A DNA stretch of 64,000 bases from Hoeflea algicola. GTDB taxonomy: Bacteria > Pseudomonadota > Alphaproteobacteria > Rhizobiales > Rhizobiaceae. The position numbers and the translations under genes are program-made. The stretch lies in contig NZ_JAOVZR010000001.1 in the NCBI RefSeq assembly GCF_026619415.1, positions 1,302,001 through 1,366,000 on the forward strand. Reading direction: 5' to 3'. The notes beneath the pieces are model-generated. The model did not search any database. It saw nothing but the letters and a program-made list of their open reading frames with translations, and was not told the origin of the DNA. Shown in pieces: positions 26,954-36,136 of the stretch. Numbering within the stretch: the stretch's first letter is position 1; each line of letters starts with the position of its first letter.

Positions 26954-27754
26954 ATGGAATCGACGGCATCGCTGGGAGAACAACTGTACGCGCTGGTATC
27001 GCTGCTTGATCCATTTTGCGGACCGGTGGGTTTTCTCAACCTGCTTCCCGAAAGTTCGCTTCTGTCGTGCGGTGACACAGGCTGGGGCGACGAGGTGGCC
27101 AGAGGGTTCTTCGTCACTCTGACGCTCTCGCTATGCACATTGCCGATCGGGCTGATGATCGGCCTGTTTCTCTCGCTGGCGCAGCAAAGCGCGGTGCGCT
27201 CGCTCAAGATAGCCGCCAATATCTACACCACCATCTTTCGCGGTCTGCCCGAGCTTTTAACCATTTTCATGATCTATTTCGGCTTGCAGATTGCCGTCCG
27301 CGAAGTTGCGCTGGCGCTTGGCTACGAACGCGGCTTTGACATCAATTCCTTTGTCGCCGGCACGGTCGCACTGTCGCTGGTGTTTTCAGCTTATGCCTCG
27401 GAAGTGTTGTCATCGGCATTCAAGGCGATCCCCAAGGGGCAGTATGAGGCCGGCAACGCGCTTGGCCTGCACAACGGCAAGACCATGCGGCTGATCGTAC
27501 TGCCGCAGCTGGTCCGCATCGCCCTGCCCGGGCTTGGTAATCTGTGGATGATCTTGCTCAAGGACACCGCCCTGATCTCGGTCATCGGGCTCGGCGACAC
27601 GCTGCGCTGGTCCGGTGTCGCCGCCAAGGTCACCAAGGAAGCCTTTTTCTTCTATGGCATAGCCTGCCTGCTCTACCTGGCGCTGGCAATGGTCTCTTCC
27701 GTGGCATTCTCCAAGATCGAGACCCGCGTTCGCCGTTCCGGAGTAAGCCAATGA
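26954..27754 (+). CDS. amino-acid ABC transporter permease (HisQ/ArtQ type)
   Basis: A 266-residue inner-membrane permease. The N-terminal 50 residues are an unusual non-helical extension that includes two cysteines (LLDPFCGPVGF and SLLSCGDTG). The transporter core follows, with FFVTLTLSLCTLPIGLMIGL and YTTIFRGLPELLTIF, and the EAA loop that docks onto the ATPase is SAFKAIPKGQYEAGNALGLHNGKTM. The next permease gene starts in its stop codon (ATGA). No ATPase gene belongs to the set. Confidence 0.92.
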   Translation: MESTASLGEQLYALVSLLDPFCGPVGFLNLLPESSLLSCGDTGWGDEVARGFFVTLTLSLCTLPIGLMIGLFLSLAQQSAVRSLKIAANIYTTIFRGLPELLTIFMIYFGLQIAVREVALALGYERGFDINSFVAGTVALSLVFSAYASEVLSSAFKAIPKGQYEAGNALGLHNGKTMRLIVLPQLVRIALPGLGNLWMILLKDTALISVIGLGDTLRWSGVAAKVTKEAFFFYGIACLLYLALAMVSSVAFSKIETRVRRSGVSQ

Positions 27755-28581
27755 GCGCCGTCGAGACCCTGATTCCACCGCAGCCTGCGCCTCCCGCCAG
27801 CGCCTTTCGCTGGTCCCGGATGCAGATTTTCGGCGCCTCGCTGCTGGGCCTGTGGATCATCGGCGGCATCGCCCTGGTGCTGTGGCTGATCGACGCCTGG
27901 GACATCGACAAGATCACCACCTATGGCCCGAAATTCATCGCCGGGCTGGGCACGACACTCACTCTGGTGGGGATTTCTATCACGCTGGGCGCATTCCTGT
28001 CGGTGCCTATCGCGTTCGGGCGGATGTCATCGAACAAAATTGTCTCTTCGCTCGCCTATGGCTATGTCTATTTCTTCCGCGGCACTCCGCTGATCGCGCA
28101 ACTGTTCTTGATCTATTACGGTTTCGGCAGCTTCCGCGAACAATTCGAAGCGGTCGGCCTCTGGGGCTTCTTCCGCGACGCCTGGAACTGCGCGCTGTTC
28201 GCCTTCACGCTCAATACCGCCGCTTATCAGGCAGAGATCCTGCGTGGCGCCATCGAAAGTGTTTCGCGCGGCCAGCACGAGGGCGCAGAAGCCCTTGGTC
28301 TCACCAAATTCCAGACCTTCCGCCTGATCATCATGCCCCAGGCCATGATCGTCGCGCTCAGGCCTTACGGCAACGAGATCATCCTGATGATCAAGGGATC
28401 GGCGATCGCCGCCATCGTCACCGTGTTCGACCTGATGGGCGAAACCCGACGGGCCTATTCCCGCACCTTCGATTTCCAGACTTATATCTGGGCGGCAGTA
28501 CTCTATCTCATCATCGTCGAAGCGTTGCGCAACGTCTGGCAACTGCTCGAACAGCGCCTGACCCGTCACCTCAAACGGTAA
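27751..28581 (+). CDS. amino-acid ABC transporter permease (HisM type)
   Basis: A 276-residue permease. I chose ATG 27751, which overlaps the previous stop. About six membrane segments are visible; the first (MQIFGASLLGLWIIGGIALVLWLI) precedes the binding-protein-dependent transport core. The sequences VYFFRGTPLIAQLFLIYYG and the EAA loop GAIESVSRGQHEGAEALGLTKFQTF are standard for polar amino-acid permeases. It forms a heterodimer with the upstream permease. An ATPase must be supplied from another locus, for example a shared general amino-acid or opine ATPase. Confidence 0.93.
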   Translation: MSAVETLIPPQPAPPASAFRWSRMQIFGASLLGLWIIGGIALVLWLIDAWDIDKITTYGPKFIAGLGTTLTLVGISITLGAFLSVPIAFGRMSSNKIVSSLAYGYVYFFRGTPLIAQLFLIYYGFGSFREQFEAVGLWGFFRDAWNCALFAFTLNTAAYQAEILRGAIESVSRGQHEGAEALGLTKFQTFRLIIMPQAMIVALRPYGNEIILMIKGSAIAAIVTVFDLMGETRRAYSRTFDFQTYIWAAVLYLIIVEALRNVWQLLEQRLTRHLKR

Positions 28582-28677
28582 CTGTCCGTAGTGGCTGATC
28601 GCCTGACCGTGTGATTTCAGACTTGCGGCGCGCGCGCCTTTGGCCGATACCAGCCGCAAATCCCACAGGAGGCCCCG

Positions 28678-29490
28678 ATGGCCAAGACCGAAGACGACGC
28701 CCTTGCCGAGGCCTACAACCGCGCACTCAAGCTCGAGAAGGCCGGCGATTTCGATTCCGCTGCAAAGGCTTACGCCGAAGTTCTCATCCTCGATCCCGAA
28801 GATCACGGCGGCGCTGCGGTGCGGCTGGCCTCGATGAAGCGCGGTGACGTGCCCGAACGCGCGCCCGAAGCCTATGTCGCCACCCTGTTCGACCAGCATG
28901 CGGAAGTGTTCGACAAGGTACTGGTTGAAGATCTGGGCTATCACGTGCCGATGCTGCTCAGGCAGCGGTTGAGCGAACTCGGCCACACCAGCTTCGAGCG
29001 GATGCTCGATCTTGGCTGCGGCACAGGGCTCACAGGTGACGCGCTCGAAGACATGGTCGACGACGCCACCGGCATCGATCTGGCCGAAAACATGGTCGAG
29101 ATCGCCCATGAAAAGGGCCTCTACGACACGCTCTATGTCGCCGATGCAGTCGACTATCTCGACGACAATGACGACGAGCCGTTCGACCTGATCGCCGCCA
29201 CCGATGTGCTGCCCTATCTCGGTGCGCTCGAACCCTTGTTCGCCGCTGCAGCGAAAAACGCGGCACCCGGCGCCCTGTTCTGTTTTTCCAGCGAGACCCT
29301 GCCCGAGATCGAGTTCGACGGCCGCCCCTACACCGTCGGCGCTTTTCAGCGCTTCGCACACCAGCTTGATTATGTACGCGTGGCTCTTGATACGGCCGGG
29401 TTTGAACTGATCGAGGCCGGCGATATCATCGTCCGCCACGAACAGGGAGCGCCGATCGCCGGGCACCTGTTCATCGCCCGGAAGAAATAG
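28678..29490 (+). CDS. SAM-dependent methyltransferase with N-terminal TPR-like helices
   Basis: A 270-residue class I methyltransferase. Residues 1-45 form a TPR-like pair of helices (AEAYNRALKLEKAGDFDSAAKAYAEVLILDPED). The SAM-binding motif I LDLGCGTGLTGDAL lies near residue 105, followed by GIDLAENMVEIA and the acidic YLDDNDDEPFDLI. The substrate is not known; related proteins are annotated as tetratricopeptide methyltransferases. The ribosome site is AGGAGG. It lies 96 bases after the permeases on the same strand. Confidence 0.86.
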   Translation: MAKTEDDALAEAYNRALKLEKAGDFDSAAKAYAEVLILDPEDHGGAAVRLASMKRGDVPERAPEAYVATLFDQHAEVFDKVLVEDLGYHVPMLLRQRLSELGHTSFERMLDLGCGTGLTGDALEDMVDDATGIDLAENMVEIAHEKGLYDTLYVADAVDYLDDNDDEPFDLIAATDVLPYLGALEPLFAAAAKNAAPGALFCFSSETLPEIEFDGRPYTVGAFQRFAHQLDYVRVALDTAGFELIEAGDIIVRHEQGAPIAGHLFIARKK

Positions 29491-29698
29491 AACAACACGC
29501 CGCTTGCCCGCCGATGGTTGGCCGCGTAGCATCGCGGCATGAATTCAGATGTTTCACTCGGCGGCCGCGCCATCGGCGCGGTCTATGGCAAGACTCAAGG
29601 CTGGTGGCCTCCCCCCGGCCGTTGAGCGTCCTTGTGATCGATCCCTGCTTATCAAAGCTGGTGACCGAACCTGCCACCTGAAACAATCTGGAATTTCT

Positions 29699-30829
29699 AT
29701 GATGTTAACAGACCTTACGGTCCGTGCAGACACGCTTGTCGTGACCTGGACGGACGGCGCCTCGACTGAGTACCCAACCATCTGGCTGCGCGACAATTGC
29801 CCTTCCGGGCAGCACCCGCAAACCCATGAACGGATACTGGATCTGCTCACGCTTGATGAAGCCCCGGTCCTCACCTCGGCGCGTCTTGACGCTGACACGG
29901 CTAAACTCACCTATGCTGACGGTCATGTCAGCCACATGCCGGTGTTGCTTTTGAATGCCCATCGCCCCGGCCAGCAGGAAGCTGATCCCGGTGCGCTTTC
30001 GCCAAGACTGTGGCGAAGCAACCTCGGTGCGTCCGGCATTCCGCGGCACAAGGCGGCGCAGATCGCCGTGGATGACAATGCGCTCAATTCCTGGATGCAC
30101 GACACCGCCACCCTGGGCCTTTCCATAGTCGAGCATCTGGAAGATCGGGTTGGCGCCGGCGTGGATCTGGCCGAGCGGATCGGCTTTTTGCGCCAGACCA
30201 ATTTCGGCACCACGTTCGAAGTGATCAATAAGCCCGATCCGAACAATCTGGCCTATACCTCTGTCGCCCTGCCGCTGCACACGGATCTACCCAACCAGGA
30301 GGTGCCGCCCGGCTACCAGTTTCTGCATTGCCTCGCCAATGAGGCCACAGGCGGAGGATCTATCTTTGCCGACGGGTTTGCCATGGCTGAGGATCTTCGC
30401 AGCGAAGATCCGGACGCCTTCCGCCTGCTCAGCGAGGTGCCCATTCCCTTCCGCTTTCATGACGATGAGGTCGATATCCAGGTGCATGAGCCGGTAATCA
30501 CGCTTGATACCGCAGGAGAGATCATCGAAATCCGCTACAACGCCCATCTGGCTGGAATATTCGACATGAGCCCCGACATCATGCCAGGCTACTACCGCGC
30601 CTACCGCGCTTTCATGGCCAGAACACGGGATCCGAAATACCGCCTGACGCTGAAGCTGAAAGCGGGCGAGATGGTGGTGTTTGAAAATCGCCGGGTGCTT
30701 CACGGCCGCGATGCGTTTGATCCGTCGACCGGCTATCGGCACCTGCACGGCTGCTATGTCGACCGCGGCGAATTCTTCTCGCGCATGCGTCTGCTGGCGC
30801 GCCGGATGGACGCCGCTGACGCCGCGTAG
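29699..30829 (+). CDS. gamma-butyrobetaine hydroxylase-like 2-oxoglutarate dioxygenase
   Basis: A 376-residue Fe(II)/2-oxoglutarate oxygenase of the TauD fold with an N-terminal DUF971 domain (about residues 1-90). The Fe ligands His194 and Asp196 are in PLHTDLPNQEVPPGYQFLHCL, the GBBH signature, and the distal His is in NRRVLHGRDAFD. The domain start IWLRDNCPSG keeps one Cys, but the zinc ligands of the human enzyme are not evident, as in many bacterial members. ATGs at 29699 and 29702 follow GGAA; the long upstream extension of this frame has no support. Family members hydroxylate gamma-butyrobetaine (to carnitine) or trimethyllysine. Confidence 0.9.
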   Translation: MMLTDLTVRADTLVVTWTDGASTEYPTIWLRDNCPSGQHPQTHERILDLLTLDEAPVLTSARLDADTAKLTYADGHVSHMPVLLLNAHRPGQQEADPGALSPRLWRSNLGASGIPRHKAAQIAVDDNALNSWMHDTATLGLSIVEHLEDRVGAGVDLAERIGFLRQTNFGTTFEVINKPDPNNLAYTSVALPLHTDLPNQEVPPGYQFLHCLANEATGGGSIFADGFAMAEDLRSEDPDAFRLLSEVPIPFRFHDDEVDIQVHEPVITLDTAGEIIEIRYNAHLAGIFDMSPDIMPGYYRAYRAFMARTRDPKYRLTLKLKAGEMVVFENRRVLHGRDAFDPSTGYRHLHGCYVDRGEFFSRMRLLARRMDAADAA

Positions 30830-30844
30830 TCCTCTGGAACGAAC

Positions 30845-30876
30845 AGGATGCGGGCAACGTTCATTGCCCGCGTCCT
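30845..30876. terminator. bidirectional terminator-like hairpin
   Basis: The arms AGGATGCGGGCAA and TTGCCCGCGTCCT form a 13-base stem with one wobble pair and a six-base loop. It stands between the convergent dioxygenase and aldo/keto reductase genes. There is no T run, so termination efficiency is uncertain. Confidence 0.6.
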
Positions 30877-30939
30877 ACCGTGCCGGCCGTTGACCGGCCT
30901 CTGTCTATTGCCTCAAGAGCGCGCGAGATAAAGCGCGGC

Positions 30940-31770
30940 TTACGTCATTTTGAACACCGAGGGATCGGGGCCGCAGCGCAGGCCCACGTCGAGCGTTGAA
31001 ATCGCGCTCATCTCGTCGTCGGTGAGAGTGAAATCAAACACATCGAGATTTTCCGCCTGACGGCCGGGATTGACCGAGCGCGTGATCACCGCATGTCCAA
31101 GCTGGATGTGCCAGCGCAGGATGATTTGCGCCGGGCTCTTGCCGGTTCGCTGCGCCGCCGCCTGAATTTGCTTGGCATCGAAGGAGTGCCCACCACCCAA
31201 TGGAGTCCAGGCTTGCGGCACGATCTTGTGGGCTTCGCACACGGCCCGCAATTCCGGTTGCTGCAACTGCGGATTGATCTCGATCTGGTTGAGCACCGGT
31301 GCCTCGCCGGTCGCTTCAATGATCCGGGCCAGATGATCGGCGTTGAAATTCGACACGCCGACGGAACGCGTAAGCCCTTCATTGCGCATCTCGATCAACG
31401 CCTTCCAGGTCTCGACATAGAGATCCTGACTCGGCACCGGCCAGTGGATCAGCATCAGGTCAAGTTGATCCACGCCGATATTCTTCAGGCTTCGTTCAAC
31501 CGAGGCGCGGGCCTTGTCGCGACCGTGATCTGCGTTCCAGACCTTGGTGGTGATAAAGACTTCTTCACGGGGAACGCCCGACCGCTTGAGCCCCTCGCCC
31601 AGCCCGACTTCATTGCCATAGATGTAGGCGCCGTCGATCAACCGGTATCCGGTGCGAAGCGCGCTTTCCACAGCGACGGCGGCTTTTTCTTGCGGGACTT
31701 GCCAGATGCCGAAGCCAAGCTGCGGGATGGAGTGTCCGTCATGAAAAGGGATTGGGGTCATGTTGCTCAT
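30940..31770 (-). CDS. aldo/keto reductase
   Basis: A 276-residue NADPH-dependent reductase of the 2,5-diketo-gluconate reductase/YafB-type group. The catalytic tetrad is complete: Asp46 and Tyr51 in RLIDGAYIYGNE, Lys76 in TTKVW, His109 in LMLIHWPVP. The cofactor-binding C-terminus has the typical VITRSVNPGRQAENLDVFDF. I chose ATG 31770, with GCGAGA upstream, over the longer frame to 31878. It probably reduces small aldehydes or ketones; the substrate is unknown. Confidence 0.94.
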   Translation of the reverse strand: MSNMTPIPFHDGHSIPQLGFGIWQVPQEKAAVAVESALRTGYRLIDGAYIYGNEVGLGEGLKRSGVPREEVFITTKVWNADHGRDKARASVERSLKNIGVDQLDLMLIHWPVPSQDLYVETWKALIEMRNEGLTRSVGVSNFNADHLARIIEATGEAPVLNQIEINPQLQQPELRAVCEAHKIVPQAWTPLGGGHSFDAKQIQAAAQRTGKSPAQIILRWHIQLGHAVITRSVNPGRQAENLDVFDFTLTDDEMSAISTLDVGLRCGPDPSVFKMT

Positions 31771-31944
31771 AACAATCTCGCTTCTGCCTGCCCACGGACC
31801 TGGAACAAGATGCCGAATGAGAAAGGTCCGCGGGCCTGTAATGTAATTGGGTGCATGCCCAGCATGCGACGGCACCAATTCAGATATCTAATCGGTTTAT
31901 ATCAACCAGGTCCGCTTGGTACAACGTCCGTCCGAATTCACACC

Positions 31945-34407
31945 TCACTCCGGGCTGAGCGTCCACACCCCTTCCGGCTCCGCCACATCCGTGGCCGGAA
32001 TCTCGATCGATTGCACATCGGCCCATGTCTGTGCAAAATCGCTGTAATGGCGTGAAAACACATTGCCCGACTGGCCGGTGGTCTGGATGTAGGTCGAATT
32101 GTCGAGATCTGACAGATCGAAAATACCGCGATAGCTCGCCGCATTGGTGTTGGCATAGGGATCGGCGTCATCCTGCAGCTGGGTGCGGCCGCGATCAAGC
32201 GTGAACGGCCCGCCACCGCTTTCCACCTCGACATTGAAGAAGCGCCTGAGCAGGCCTACTTCGCTGAACGGACGGTGCGCGCCCTTGGCATAATGCGCAG
32301 TCCCCCAGCGCCACGACGACGCGTCCTCGCCATAACGTTCCGACAGTTCGGCGATGGCTGCGGAAAACGCCTCGGCCATGATCTGGTCGCAGGTTTCCTC
32401 TTCGTCCGTGCCCTTGACGTCGCACCAGTTGCGCGCCGCCTCGTCATCGAGCAGCCGCACCATCACCTTGCCGCGCGCCTTGAACCAGTCCCTGAAGGTG
32501 ATGCCCAGATCGTCCTCGAAGGTCCTGATCATCGCCTGTCGCAACCAGGCAGTAAAAATCAGCGGTTCGGCCTGGTCTCGGGCCATCGTGCTGTCCCAGC
32601 CGGCGAGTTTGTCAGCCATCTGCCGTTCGCTGTCGCTCAGCGCCTTGCCTTCCAGCATTTTCAGCATCCGCGGCTTCAGCTCGGCAAAGGCCGGCGAGAA
32701 GATGTCGGCCTGCACGTCACGCGACATTTCCTGCGTCTGCAGCGCAACCGCGTCATTGATCAGCGTCTCGATCCGCTGCTGCCGGTAGGGTTCATCCCAG
32801 TCAAACGTCAGGTGCAGCGGATAGTCCGGACCGACAATCTTGGTGTTGGCGGTGGCAATCAGCCCGCTTTCCGGATTGGTTTGCCGTGGAACTGCCCGGT
32901 AGGGCGCGTAGCCGCGCCAGTCGTAGATCGCGTTCCAACCCGGCGCCGGCGCCCTGCCCATCAGCCGGTTGGCGGGATCGCGCTGTGGTACCCTGCCCGC
33001 CGCCACCAAGCCAATAGTGCCGGCGGCATCGGCCACCACCATCGACTGCATCGGCGTCACGAACACATCGAAACCTTCCTGGAAGTCCTCGACACTGCGC
33101 ATGTCAAACAGCCGTGGGGCAATCGACGCCGTGGTGTCGTCATGGGCCAGCGCCACCCATTGCAGCGCCGCCACCATGTTGTCGGGCAACAACTTGTCAA
33201 AATTCTTGTAGCTCGCGGGAAACACCGGACCATGCCGGGTCCAGCGCCGGGTGAAGCTTTGCGCTTCGCCGCCACGCACCTTGATGGTTTCCTCTTGTTG
33301 GCCGAATGGGGTCCAGCCGGTGGGGGTCAGATATTCCTCCGGGTTGTCCGGATTGACGCGCTCGATGAACACGTCCTGAGCGTCTGTGGCGGTATTGGTG
33401 AAGCCCCAGGCAATGTCATTACCACGCCCGAGAAGGACAACCGGCGTGCCCGGCAGCGTCACCCCGATCAGGTGACGCGGCTCGTCATACTCTTCCACTA
33501 CCTCGAGATGCGCCAGATACCAGATCGATGGCGCCATCAGCCCCAGATGCGGATCATTGGCGAGTATCGGCTTGCCCGATGCAGTGCGCTCACCGGAAAT
33601 CACCCAGTTGTTGGAGGCGCCGGTGCCAAGCATGCCGTCAATTTCAGCAAATGATGCCGACGCGTCGGCTGTGGTGAGATCGGCCCCGATCTCGCCCTTC
33701 TCCAACCCCAGCAACTCAGTCAGGTCCGGCATCGCAGGCGGGTTGTCAACGTCAAGATAGGGCAGCAGGTCTGCCATTTCGGCCTCGTCAAAGCCAAGCC
33801 GTGCAAAGCCAAGCCGCATCGCCTCCTCGCCAAGATTGGCGGCGAGCGAAATCGACATCATTTTCACCGCAATCAGCGTATCAACCGGCGCCCAAGGTTC
33901 GGGTTCATACCCCAGGATCAGATATTCCGGTGGCAACCGCGATGAAAACGCCCGCGGTTCGCGCGCCATCCAGGCGTTGACACCGCGCGCATAGCCTTCC
34001 AGCATCGCCATGGTCTCGGGGTCCATGACGCCCAACGACGCCTCCGCCGCCTCATCGATCGCCATCGTTCTGAGCCAGATGTCAGTTCCAACCGTGGCGT
34101 CGCCGAACATTTCCGACAGCCGCCCCTTGCCCGCCATGCGGCTGACTTCCATCTGCCACAGCCGCTCTTGCGCATGCACGAACCCCAGGCCTGCGGCAAC
34201 ATCGGCGCGGGTCGGTGCCTTGATGTGCGGTACCCCATTTTTATCCCGCGTGATCGTTACCTCGCCGCCAATTTCGGCGATCGCCAGCGTGCCATTTACC
34301 GGTGCCTGCGACCGCGACAGCCACAACATGGCCACGCCCACTGCAATCACCACGAGCGGCGTTGCGACAATTATGAGCTTGATAAGCCCTTTGACGATCC
34401 GCATCAT
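31945..34407 (-). CDS. penicillin acylase family (Ntn-hydrolase) protein
   Basis: An 820-residue S45 peptidase-family amidase. One N-terminal membrane segment (LIIVATPLVVIAVGVAMLWL, about residues 10-30) targets it to the periplasm. The alpha chain precedes the autocatalytic cleavage site, and the new N-terminal nucleophile is Ser265 in GASNNWVISG. Beta-chain features AKPILANDPHLGL-like text (GKPILANDPHLGL) and RVPQRDP are present. Relatives cleave acyl-amide bonds of penicillin, glutaryl-cephalosporin or N-acyl-homoserine lactones. The natural substrate is unknown. It is divergent from the 3-hydroxyisobutyrate dehydrogenase-like gene. Confidence 0.92.
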   Translation of the reverse strand: MMRIVKGLIKLIIVATPLVVIAVGVAMLWLSRSQAPVNGTLAIAEIGGEVTITRDKNGVPHIKAPTRADVAAGLGFVHAQERLWQMEVSRMAGKGRLSEMFGDATVGTDIWLRTMAIDEAAEASLGVMDPETMAMLEGYARGVNAWMAREPRAFSSRLPPEYLILGYEPEPWAPVDTLIAVKMMSISLAANLGEEAMRLGFARLGFDEAEMADLLPYLDVDNPPAMPDLTELLGLEKGEIGADLTTADASASFAEIDGMLGTGASNNWVISGERTASGKPILANDPHLGLMAPSIWYLAHLEVVEEYDEPRHLIGVTLPGTPVVLLGRGNDIAWGFTNTATDAQDVFIERVNPDNPEEYLTPTGWTPFGQQEETIKVRGGEAQSFTRRWTRHGPVFPASYKNFDKLLPDNMVAALQWVALAHDDTTASIAPRLFDMRSVEDFQEGFDVFVTPMQSMVVADAAGTIGLVAAGRVPQRDPANRLMGRAPAPGWNAIYDWRGYAPYRAVPRQTNPESGLIATANTKIVGPDYPLHLTFDWDEPYRQQRIETLINDAVALQTQEMSRDVQADIFSPAFAELKPRMLKMLEGKALSDSERQMADKLAGWDSTMARDQAEPLIFTAWLRQAMIRTFEDDLGITFRDWFKARGKVMVRLLDDEAARNWCDVKGTDEEETCDQIMAEAFSAAIAELSERYGEDASSWRWGTAHYAKGAHRPFSEVGLLRRFFNVEVESGGGPFTLDRGRTQLQDDADPYANTNAASYRGIFDLSDLDNSTYIQTTGQSGNVFSRHYSDFAQTWADVQSIEIPATDVAEPEGVWTLSPE

Positions 34408-34502
34408 TGGTTTATGTCCCTCCTGACAGGCTCCCGACCCAATTTACGTAACGTGCAATCAGGTCAGGCGTAAAGTGTATTTGTGACAAAAGGATAGGCG
34501 AA

Positions 34503-35372
34503 ATGGCAACAGTGGCATTCATCGGTCTTGGCGTTATGGGCTACCCCATGGCGGGACACCTGAAGAACAAGGGCGGCCATGAGCTGCGGGTTTACAACCG
34601 CACCGCCGCAAAAGCCCACAAATGGGCCGAGGAGTTCGGCGGCACCGCTTGCGACCTTCCCGCCGACGCCGCCAAAGGTGCCGATTTCGTCTTCACCTGC
34701 GTCGGCAATGACGACGATCTGCGCGCCGTCACCCTGGCTTCTGGCGGCGCACTGCACGGCATGAAGCAAGGCGCCACCCTGGTCGACAACACCACCGCAT
34801 CGGCAGAAGTGGCGCGACAACTCGCCGACGCCTGCGCCGACAAGGAATGCGGCTTTCTTGATGCCCCGGTCTCAGGTGGCCAGGCAGGCGCTGAAAACGG
34901 CGTATTGACGGTCATGGTCGGCGGCGACGAGGCAACTTTTAACAAGGCCCGGCCGGTGATCGACACCTATGCCCGCATGGTTGGCCTGATGGGGCCGGTC
35001 GGCAGCGGCCAGCTTACCAAGATGATCAACCAGATCTGCATCGCCGGCTTGGTTCAGGGACTTTCCGAAGGTATCCATTTCGGCAAGAAGGCCGGGCTCG
35101 ACATCAACAAGGTGATCGAGGTGATTTCCAAGGGCGCCGCCGGCTCCTGGCAGATGGAAAACCGCCACAAGACGATGAATGCCGGTGAGTATGAGCACGG
35201 CTTTGCCATTGACTGGATGCGCAAGGATCTCGACATCGTGCTGAGTGAGGCTCGCCGTAACGGCGCCACGCTTCCGGTTACCGCGCTGGTTGATCAGTTC
35301 TACGCCGAAGTTCAGGCGATGGGTGGCAACCGCTGGGATACCTCGGCGCTGCTGGCACGCCTGGAAAAATAA
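34503..35372 (+). CDS. NAD(P)-dependent 3-hydroxyisobutyrate dehydrogenase-like enzyme
   Basis: A 289-residue beta-hydroxyacid dehydrogenase. The N-terminus VAFIGLGVMGYPMAGHL is the dinucleotide loop with the family Gly-x-Met-Gly. The substrate motif DAPVSGGQAGAENGVLTVMVGG and the catalytic Lys in GSGQLTKMINQI are intact. Family members oxidise 3-hydroxyisobutyrate, tartronate semialdehyde or succinic semialdehyde-type acids, so the precise substrate is open. The AlkD-like gene begins one base after its stop, so the two form an operon. Confidence 0.93.
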   Translation: MATVAFIGLGVMGYPMAGHLKNKGGHELRVYNRTAAKAHKWAEEFGGTACDLPADAAKGADFVFTCVGNDDDLRAVTLASGGALHGMKQGATLVDNTTASAEVARQLADACADKECGFLDAPVSGGQAGAENGVLTVMVGGDEATFNKARPVIDTYARMVGLMGPVGSGQLTKMINQICIAGLVQGLSEGIHFGKKAGLDINKVIEVISKGAAGSWQMENRHKTMNAGEYEHGFAIDWMRKDLDIVLSEARRNGATLPVTALVDQFYAEVQAMGGNRWDTSALLARLEK

Positions 35373-35373
35373 C

Positions 35374-36095
35374 ATGGCGCCACGCCGTCCCCCGGCCAAT
35401 GCCGCTTTCACGGTCGCCGAGGTTCTGGCGTGGCTCGACGCCCGCGCCTCGGCGGAAAACCGCGCCGGCATGGCCCGTTTCGGCATCAAACAGACAAGGC
35501 GTTCGGCATCAGCAACGCAGAACTGCGGCCCTTTGCGAAAACCCTGGGCCGCAACCACGCCCGCGCCTTGGAACTGTGGGATAGCGACTGGCGCGAGGCT
35601 CGGTTGCTGGCAATGTTTACCGACGAACCCGATAGACTCGACCTGCCCCGCGCCCGCGCCATGGCTGCCGATTTCAACAGCTGGGAAATCGTTGATCAGG
35701 CGTCCGATCTCTTCGTCGAGGCGGGTCATCTTGATGTGCTTGTGCAGGAATTCGCCACCGACGAGCGTGAATTCGTCCGCCGCACAGCTTTCGCCATGAT
35801 CGCCTGGGGTGCGGTGCATCTCAAACAGCGCGACGACGCCGTTTTTCTTGGCTTCCTGCCGTTGATTGAGCGGCACGCCACCGATCCGCGGAATTTCGTC
35901 AGGAAAGCAGTCAATTGGGCGCTGAGACAGATCGGCAAGCGCTCGATTCCCCTTCATGACCCGGCGCTGGACTGTGCCCGAACGCTGACTGCCTCAGACG
36001 ACAGAAACGCACGCTGGATCGGCAAGGATGCATTTCGAGAATTGTCGAGCGACAAGGTGCGGGCGCGGCTGAAAAACAAACAGCGCCCGGCATAA
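35374..36095 (+). pseudogene. DNA alkylation repair (AlkD-like) gene with a frameshift
   Basis: Two overlapping frames together encode one HEAT-repeat DNA glycosylase of the AlkD type. The first frame begins at ATG 35374 (MAPRRPPANAAFTVAEVLAW) and is good to about 35490, ending at ARFGIK. The family sequence then continues in the +2 frame as DKAFGISNAELRPFAKTLG through to the stop at 36095. Insertion of one A in the AAA run at 35488-35490 would restore the expected GIKTDKAFGIS. This is either a sequencing error in a homopolymer or a real recent inactivation. AlkD enzymes remove 3-methyl and 7-methyl purines. The rest of the protein looks undamaged. Confidence 0.88.
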
Positions 36096-36136
36096 GCATT
36101 TCGTCAAATTTCCCGCTCTCAGACCAGCCCGGAGGT

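Noticed and set aside
28027-29532. Minus-strand open frame of 501 codons over the permease and methyltransferase genes
   Set aside because: It lies opposite well-supported genes and crosses their boundaries; no ribosome site or known domain.
32275-33654. Plus-strand open frame of 459 codons over the penicillin acylase gene
   Set aside because: Shadow of codon bias; the minus-strand frame has the full Ntn-hydrolase signature.
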